Assembly: GCA_965221415.1 (NCBI GenBank)
Contig: OZ244887.1
Span: 930,001 to 994,000 of the forward strand
Length of the DNA: 64,000 nucleotides
Direction of reading: 5' to 3'
Source: UBA8337 sp965221415
GTDB taxonomy: Bacteria > Pseudomonadota > Alphaproteobacteria > RS24
This document shows, piece by piece, positions 58,748 through 64,000 of this stretch. The stretch's first letter is position 1. Every line of letters begins with the position of its first letter. The translations under genes were made by a program, and so were the position numbers. Below the pieces are notes generated by a model that saw only the letters and a list, made by a program, of their open reading frames with translations, did not search any database and was not told the DNA's origin.

Positions 58748-61049
58748 TGATGCGCCGACTCCATCGGCGGGCAATGACGCGGTGTTTGACGATGTACCAA
58801 CTGATTTTACTTTGTTCGCAGCGCAAGATGGTAGCACGGCGGCGATTATCATCGGGTCTGTGACGGCGAGTGATGCGGATGGCGATACGATTACCTATAG
58901 TCTGGGTGCGGACTCAGCGGATGAGGATGCCACCGATTTTGCAATCGATGGGAACGGCCAGATTACATATGTTGGCACGGGGCTGACGAGCGGTAGCACA
59001 GCTATGTTTGATGTTATTGCGACGTCGACTGGCGCAGATAACACCCGCACCGCCATTCGTCAAAGCGTCACTATTGATATCGTTGAGAACACCGCACCGC
59101 TCATTACGCAAGGCAAGACCATCGTCGAGGACTTTACGGGGCACACCAATCTCTATGTCAATGGCGCGGATGCCGATGATGGCCTTTTCCACTATTCGGG
59201 GAGCATAGATGGTAAAATTGTTACCAGTAGTGATTCCAGTACTGGTGCGAATATTGATACCCATACAGTAACCATAAGCGATGATGCGGTGGCTTATTTG
59301 CCCGATGGCAGCACCGTCACTATTCCATCGGGGCGCTTCGATTTGACTCTCGTTAATCCTGGTTTTATTCTCTCTTATCTTTGGCTTACGCAAGCCGCCG
59401 ATGGGACATGGGAACTGGGCTCGTTTTCAGTCCGGCCGCCAGCTACTGCACAATTTCCATTCCTGCCGCCGGCTGGTACAGCCTATTATATTCTTGGAAT
59501 CTACGTCAGTGGAGTGTTCGACTACCCTCATCGGGGCAATTATCCTCACCAGTCTGGCGAATTCGTGACAGATGAGCGGCTTGTCATTGAGCATGACAGC
59601 TTTACGGTTGAGTCGGCTGAGAACGACCAAGCGATCACCACGTTCACAGCGGTCGATGACACCCCAAATGGCCTTGCATGGACACTTACTGGCGATGATT
59701 CTGACTTGTTCACTATCAATCGTGCAACGGGTGAGGTTAGGTGGGCAAATCGGCCTGATTATGAAGTAACGGAGAGTGACGCAGAGAGCAAAGTGTTCAG
59801 TTTGACCGCCACAGCGACAGATAATCTTGGGGAAGCAAACAGTCTTAAATTCCAAGTTATACTCACCGATGTAAACGAGGGCGCGCCTGTTATTGACCAA
59901 GCTGATGGCACGGTGATTATGGCACCTGAGAACCAACTCGCCGTTACCACGCTGTCCGCGACGGACATTGATATGCTTGGCACGCTTACATGGTCGCTGA
60001 TGGACGCTTCGGGTCTATTTGCTATCAATGAGGAGACGGGTGCCATTACGTGGGTCGATGAGCCTAATTATGAAGACCCGAGTAGCTACGGTAATGATGC
60101 GGATAGAGACTTTAGTGTTACGGCACAGGTGACAGATGGGGTCAATACAGACAGCATCGCTTTCACCATTAGGCTGGCCAATGTGAACGAAGCGCCCGTT
60201 ATTAGCCTTCCTGCTGGTCTGGAAACGACAAATGCTGCGCTTACGGCGGATGTTGAGACAAGTGTGAGCGCTTATAGGGGCGGCGCTGACGCGACCGCAG
60301 ATTTACATATTGACGCTCTGACGGATGGCAATACGGGGCTACCGGATGAGGACACGGGGATAACGACTGCCATAATGTGGGGTGGGGGGGCTGATATCAC
60401 TAGCTATAACGCCCGTCACACGGGTGGCCAAACCCTGACTTTCACGCTTGATGACGACTATACGCAAGGCCGTGTGGAGGTTTATACCAGAGCAACTCCT
60501 AATGGTAGGGGTGAGGGTCATATTCATAACACAATGGTACAATTTCGACTTGATGGCGAAAACGTTGGCGACCCGATAACGATTGAAAGCACCGAGAACT
60601 TGGCTGCGGAGACCCTCATCGCCCAATTCACGGTCACGCCGCCCGCTGGTTTGGTGTTTGATGAAGTGCTGTTTACTTTCCCGTCAAATTCCGATGGCTC
60701 TGAAGCTAACCAACAGATCGCCGAAGTCGAGATTTTCGGCGCTTCCACAACAGATATTGCGGTTGATTCCGATGAAGGCCAAGACGCGGTGATTGACCTT
60801 GGCGCGACCGATGTTGATTTTGGTGATAGCCAGACTTGGGTCTTGAGCGGCGCTGACATGGACTCATTTGAAATCTCTGATAGTGGTGAGATAACGTGGA
60901 ATTCTGATAACCCATTGCCTAATTTCGATACGACTGTGAGTGTGGATACCGTCAACCCCAAAGTATTCCATGTGACGGCCACAGTGGAAGATGCTGGCGA
61001 ACTTATGGACACGATTGACCTCACCGTCACATTAGTCGATATACCTTAG
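57510..61049 (+). CDS. Gene 9: A-type giant adhesin-like protein without RTX end
   Basis: 1179 aa, the shortest complete gene. The ATG follows GGA (57499-57501) by 8 nt. Order: Calx-beta-like domain (1-112) and two RFQYG modules (to about 410), almost identical in DNA to gene 2; a DAVF-type cadherin variant (423-530); FHHT module (536-690); two cadherin-like repeats (697-898); a discoidin-like module (901-1077) closest to the fifth copy of gene 8 (shared YTQGRVEVYTRATPNG); a final cadherin-like repeat (1083-1179). It ends TVTLVDIP with TAG. The codons after that amber stop, in frame, read TISFGFDII and TAA: the intact C-terminal tail of RTX-ended paralogues without the RTX block. It contains a G7 run (60384-60390) as a possible slippage site. 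Export is uncertain without RTX. Confidence 0.94.
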   Translation: MTFTLSAPVVATEGALYSFDITPTAALADATMIRWQIVPKGALPVTSSDFPSLTGMLSFTSGATTAQTVTFIPTDDARQEISKDFELRIYDTADDSTPLDTQVVTLRDNDDATGTYGNDILTGNGDANIIGFGTTHAVTANGSAGDDFYVISRFQYGNVEITDTVGTNLVKFDAGVTITDYDEESADGFVKVISRVDLTLSTGAVVTIINPVGKFVFQLGSDPIITTYDEFKGEIRAEGSNETSTLRNNEAFQVLTATTDPDISGNSLSAQFSPSFGSANVDVFSSASTFGFSQNGSAGDDFYVISRFQYGNVEITDTVGTNLIKFDVGVTITDYDEESADGFVKVISRVDLTLSTGAVITIINPVGKFVFQLGDDDVIATYAEFKGEIRAEGSNETSTLRNNEAFSIPFPSTDAPTPSAGNDAVFDDVPTDFTLFAAQDGSTAAIIIGSVTASDADGDTITYSLGADSADEDATDFAIDGNGQITYVGTGLTSGSTAMFDVIATSTGADNTRTAIRQSVTIDIVENTAPLITQGKTIVEDFTGHTNLYVNGADADDGLFHYSGSIDGKIVTSSDSSTGANIDTHTVTISDDAVAYLPDGSTVTIPSGRFDLTLVNPGFILSYLWLTQAADGTWELGSFSVRPPATAQFPFLPPAGTAYYILGIYVSGVFDYPHRGNYPHQSGEFVTDERLVIEHDSFTVESAENDQAITTFTAVDDTPNGLAWTLTGDDSDLFTINRATGEVRWANRPDYEVTESDAESKVFSLTATATDNLGEANSLKFQVILTDVNEGAPVIDQADGTVIMAPENQLAVTTLSATDIDMLGTLTWSLMDASGLFAINEETGAITWVDEPNYEDPSSYGNDADRDFSVTAQVTDGVNTDSIAFTIRLANVNEAPVISLPAGLETTNAALTADVETSVSAYRGGADATADLHIDALTDGNTGLPDEDTGITTAIMWGGGADITSYNARHTGGQTLTFTLDDDYTQGRVEVYTRATPNGRGEGHIHNTMVQFRLDGENVGDPITIESTENLAAETLIAQFTVTPPAGLVFDEVLFTFPSNSDGSEANQQIAEVEIFGASTTDIAVDSDEGQDAVIDLGATDVDFGDSQTWVLSGADMDSFEISDSGEITWNSDNPLPNFDTTVSVDTVNPKVFHVTATVEDAGELMDTIDLTVTLVDIP

Positions 61050-61079
61050 ACTATCAGTTTTGGCTTTGACATCATCTAA
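61050..61079 (+). other. In-frame intact relic of the RTX-gene tail after gene 9
   Basis: ACT-ATC-AGT-TTT-GGC-TTT-GAC-ATC-ATC-TAA follows the gene 9 amber stop in the same frame and would add TISFGFDII. TTGACA lies at 61066-61071. Of the three relics this is the only one with both frame and stop preserved. Confidence 0.75.
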
Positions 61080-61187
61080 AAGTTAAGTATTAAATAAGTA
61101 TTAAATAGAAGTGTAAATAATGTGTTGGCGACAGTCCTTATTCGCGTTATAAATCTTGCGCACAAATAATAATAAAAGAAAAACGAC

Positions 61188-61286
61188 ATGATTCATTTTA
61201 CACCTTCCGCACCCATTACAACCACTGCGTGTAGCGTCTATAGCTTTGATAGGCTCCGTCGCGCTAATTTTTTGATGAGCGGGTAA
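61188..61286 (+). pseudogene. Relic A-type start forming a 32-aa leader ORF upstream of gene 10
   Basis: ATG-started ORF reading MIHFTPSAPITTTACSVYSF before diverging and stopping after FLMSG. It resembles MTFTLSAPVVATEGAVYSF of the A-type starts but has lost the TEG core and gained a cysteine, unlike any full gene here. It ends 4 nt before the gene 10 ATG, the same geometry and similar ending (LxMxG-stop) as the leader of gene 5. No good ribosome site precedes it, so it is more decayed than that leader. Confidence 0.65.
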
Positions 61287-61290
61287 GCCT

Positions 61291-64000
61291 ATGCCTTTTG
61301 AATTCAGCCTTGACAGCAGCAGCATCACGGAAGGGGATTCTCTACGGATTCTCTTGACGTCGACAACTGCTATCCCAACAGGGACTATGTTTCGGTGGGA
61401 GATTATACCGCAAGGGCTGTTGCCCATCACTTTTGGGGCAGATGGTGACTTTATGTCTCGCTCAGGTGTTGAAACCTTTACGAGCACAGGCGGTGAGACT
61501 GAGTTCACCATCCCGATACCTTCAGTAAACAACGGGCGCGATGCCCCTCCCAAAGATTTTGCTGTTCGCGTCTATGAAGTTAAAGGTGTCGATGACACGG
61601 ATGACACACGCAGTGCAGGTGACGACGATGACGTACTCATTGGCTCTGCGTCCGCGACATTGATGGACGATGACAGTGCTGTCGCCCGACGTGATAATCT
61701 GTCGGGGGATGGTAACAATAATATTCTTGAACTTGGCGGACTTCAAACGGTTACCGCAGATGGTTTTCGTGATGATGATTTATACGTTGTTTCAAGGTTT
61801 CAATATGGCGATGCGACGATTGGCGATGGGTTTGGTACGAATACGATTCGGTTCGCCGCAGGCGTTGAAATTATCAATATTGCCGAAGACTCAACTGACG
61901 TAAGAGATGACCCGACTTTGCAAAATGCGTTTGGGTCTGGTCGCCCGACGACACAAGATTTGCTTGATAATTTTATTATTACAGACGCCAGTGAGGTGAT
62001 TACTTATAATAGCGTCACGTACACTCTCTCGACAGGTGGCACCGTGACCATTGATGCGCCTGCGACTATTGTTGCCCCTGCGGCTGGTGAAACTCCTGCG
62101 GTTCTAAGATATCTTTTTCAGATTGGTAATGGCGAGGCTAAGGGGTATTTGGACTTCAGGGATGATATTAAAGTCACCAACCCAGTCAACACTAACGGCC
62201 CAGGCATATCCCCGACGGAAGATAATCCCTTTGTGGTTGGCAACTATGGTGCTGTTCCAGACAGTACACCTTCAACACGAGGCCGTACAGACCTTGCAGG
62301 TGAGGCGTCCGATGACGTGTTAACACTGAGCGGTGAATTTCAAACCCGAGCAGATGGCTTAAGAGGGAATGATTATTTTGTGATTTCCAGATATTTATCT
62401 GGAGCGATGACGATTGATGATGGGTTTGGTACAAATACGATTCGATTTGATGATGGGGTTAAAATCACTGCGGTTATCGAAGACACAACTGACGTAAGGG
62501 ATGACCCGACTTTACAAGATGAGTATCGCGCTGGTCGTCCAACAACACAAGATTTGCTTGATAATTCTATTATCACAGATGCCAGTGAAGTGATTACTTA
62601 TAATAGCGTCACGTACACTCTCTCGACAGGCGGCACTGTGACCATTGTCTCCCCTACGACTATTGTTGTTCCTGCGACTGGTGAGACCCCTGCGGTTCTA
62701 AGATATCTTTTTCAAATTGGCGATGGCGAAGCCAAATCCTATCTGGACTTTAGGGATGATATTAAAGTCGAGGTTGACGGCGTTATGGTGACCCCGAACG
62801 ATGGCCGTGCCGACAGTAGTGCCGCCACCGCGGCCTTTGTTGTTGCGTTTGACAATGAGGCGACGGCGACTCTGTCGATTGCCTACACAGAAGCCCTTGC
62901 CCCTGTGGGTGTTAGTGTGGGCGAAACGCTCACAGTCAGTGTTGATGACTGGGTTGATGCAGATGATACAGACGGAATGATGTCTACTCCTGAGTATCAG
63001 TGGTACGCGAACGGTATTCTTATTAATGGTGCCACCAGTGCTAGCTACCTCACGGCGGCGCCAGGTCAGCATAGAGTTGAGGTGACGACGGAAGATGATG
63101 AGGGTGGCACAACAGTATTGACCGCGAGCATTCAGGTTGCTGATGCCGCGATGCCGCTTTCTGGTGAAAGCACGTTGACTACCGAAAGCAACGAGATGAC
63201 TACGGTTACGTCAGTTGAGAACGACGATACTGTACTCACGCTTAGCTCGCTAGTGCAAGGTGCTGCTATTGACTGGTCATTGACAGAGAGTGCTGATTCT
63301 GAGTTCTTTATCATCACTGAGGTTGGGGACACGGGTGTTATTACGTGGCGCGAAGTGCCCGACTTTGAATCGACGACGAGTATGATTACATATGACCATC
63401 TGTTCAGGATTGAGGCCGTAGCGACAGATGATGATACTGGGGACATAGACAGGGTTCTCATCACCATTGAATTGACTGATGCGCCTGATGCGCCGGTTAT
63501 CACGAGTGGTACGGCGCTTGAGTTAGCTGAGAACACCGAAACTGGCGCTGTGGTGGCCACGCTTGCGGCGCGGGATGATGATGGTGGCGCTTTTACTTGG
63601 GCGTTGAGCGGTGATGATGATAACTTGTTTGCCATCGATGTAGCGTCGGGTGAGATTACGTGGACGGGTACGGCGTTGCTTGATTTTGAAACTGCAAGCG
63701 ACAGAAGCTTCAGTCTGCGGGCAACAGTGATAGATGATACTGGACTTCCCACCAGCAGTGACTTCACCATTACGCTGACCGATGTAAATGAGGCTCCTAT
63801 CATTGACCAAGGCGAGAATTTGAGGCATGGTGCATCTGAGAATAGCCAAACGCTGACAATACTTACAGCGCGGGATGATGATGCGTCTGATACGCTTAGA
63901 TGGTCACTGGAAGAGAGTGGTGATTATAATCTCTTTACTATCGATGAAGATACGGGTGCGATTAGGTGGCGCGCAGTGCCTGACTTTGAATCGACTGTAA
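61291..64000 (+). CDS. Gene 10: C-type giant adhesin-like protein, 5' part
   Basis: The frame is open from the ATG to the window edge (903 codons, no stop), so the gene continues beyond it. Start chosen by alignment with gene 5: MPFEFSLDSSSITEGDSL against MFEFNLTNDSITEGESL, and by CGGG about 7 nt upstream in the leader end. Order: C-type Calx-beta-like domain (1-120); two variant RFQYG-like modules (131-315, SRFQYGDATI; 334-503, SRYLSGAMTI), each with YTLSTGGTVTI and LFQIGxGEAK; an Ig-like module with YQWYANG (520-618); three cadherin-like repeats, the last cut by the edge. No cysteine seen. By analogy with gene 5 its end may lack RTX, but this cannot be seen. It lies behind gene 9 as gene 5 lies behind gene 4. 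Confidence 0.93.
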   Translation, partial: MPFEFSLDSSSITEGDSLRILLTSTTAIPTGTMFRWEIIPQGLLPITFGADGDFMSRSGVETFTSTGGETEFTIPIPSVNNGRDAPPKDFAVRVYEVKGVDDTDDTRSAGDDDDVLIGSASATLMDDDSAVARRDNLSGDGNNNILELGGLQTVTADGFRDDDLYVVSRFQYGDATIGDGFGTNTIRFAAGVEIINIAEDSTDVRDDPTLQNAFGSGRPTTQDLLDNFIITDASEVITYNSVTYTLSTGGTVTIDAPATIVAPAAGETPAVLRYLFQIGNGEAKGYLDFRDDIKVTNPVNTNGPGISPTEDNPFVVGNYGAVPDSTPSTRGRTDLAGEASDDVLTLSGEFQTRADGLRGNDYFVISRYLSGAMTIDDGFGTNTIRFDDGVKITAVIEDTTDVRDDPTLQDEYRAGRPTTQDLLDNSIITDASEVITYNSVTYTLSTGGTVTIVSPTTIVVPATGETPAVLRYLFQIGDGEAKSYLDFRDDIKVEVDGVMVTPNDGRADSSAATAAFVVAFDNEATATLSIAYTEALAPVGVSVGETLTVSVDDWVDADDTDGMMSTPEYQWYANGILINGATSASYLTAAPGQHRVEVTTEDDEGGTTVLTASIQVADAAMPLSGESTLTTESNEMTTVTSVENDDTVLTLSSLVQGAAIDWSLTESADSEFFIITEVGDTGVITWREVPDFESTTSMITYDHLFRIEAVATDDDTGDIDRVLITIELTDAPDAPVITSGTALELAENTETGAVVATLAARDDDGGAFTWALSGDDDNLFAIDVASGEITWTGTALLDFETASDRSFSLRATVIDDTGLPTSSDFTITLTDVNEAPIIDQGENLRHGASENSQTLTILTARDDDASDTLRWSLEESGDYNLFTIDEDTGAIRWRAVPDFESTV

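Noticed and set aside
6497..61079. Programmed amber readthrough as the normal fate of genes 2, 4 and 9
   Set aside because: The relic after gene 2 is out of frame and that after gene 4 has lost its stop. Only gene 9 would give a proper tail, so decay after one deletion is simpler; kept only as a test within a finding.
1..64000. tRNA, rRNA, insertion sequence, integrase or replication origin
   Set aside because: Nothing with these signatures was seen; all gaps between genes are short and A/T-rich.

Overview
The window is one uninterrupted, same-strand array of ten very large, mutually related genes: a 3' fragment at the left edge, eight complete genes and a 5' fragment at the right edge. All encode repeat-built proteins with the hallmarks of type I-secreted RTX/cadherin-like giant adhesins. 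There is no Sec signal peptide. I saw no cysteine in any of the ten reading frames. Composition is strongly acidic and Thr/Ser/Asp-rich, with many cadherin-like repeats ending in the calcium-binding linker LTDVNEAPVI and, in six genes, a C-terminal RTX block ending in a short D/E-plus-hydrophobic tail (GFDII, GFDIL, GFEIL). No RNA gene, transposase, transporter, regulator or metabolic gene is visible. The source is a Gram-negative bacterium with moderate GC by eye; a marine alphaproteobacterium is a plausible but unproven guess.

Layout. Gene 1 (to 1930) is the RTX-ended tail of a gene that starts upstream. Gene 2 (2018-6496) has an A-type start (Calx-beta-like domain plus paired RFQYG modules) and no RTX end; gene 3 (6541-12834) has a B-type start and an RTX end. 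Gene 4 (12931-18225, A-type, no RTX), gene 5 (18401-22789, C-type start behind a relic leader ORF, no RTX) and gene 6 (23093-31873, B-type, RTX end) form a second set; gene 6 carries a nearly perfect 12 x 375-bp tandem array. Genes 7 (31945-39966) and 8 (40079-57421, 5780 aa) are A-type with RTX ends. Gene 9 (57510-61049, A-type, no RTX) and gene 10 (61291 to the edge, C-type behind a relic leader) look like the start of another A-C-B set.

How they relate. The proteins are assembled from a small kit: Calx-beta-like domain, RFQYG/LSTGA/QLGDG module, cadherin-like repeat, a roughly 130-150 aa FHHT/YLPDG/WLE module I cannot assign to a family, a discoidin-like module, NG2-like, VCBS-like and Ig-like modules, and RTX blocks. 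Near-identical 1.2-kb starts at 2.0, 31.9 and 57.5 kb show recent duplication or gene conversion.

Three points stand out. First, in genes 2, 4 and 9 the RTX block is missing at the same place: an amber stop is followed by an untranslated relic of the FDI(I/L) tail. Second, that tail sequence contains TTGACA, so the end of one gene may serve as the -35 element for the next. Third, the gene 6 array has a higher-order, three-unit period, marking two rounds of amplification. Together these suggest a locus that diversifies cell-surface or secreted adhesins by recombination. Secretion, calcium binding and adhesion are inferred from domain types and cannot be tested here.
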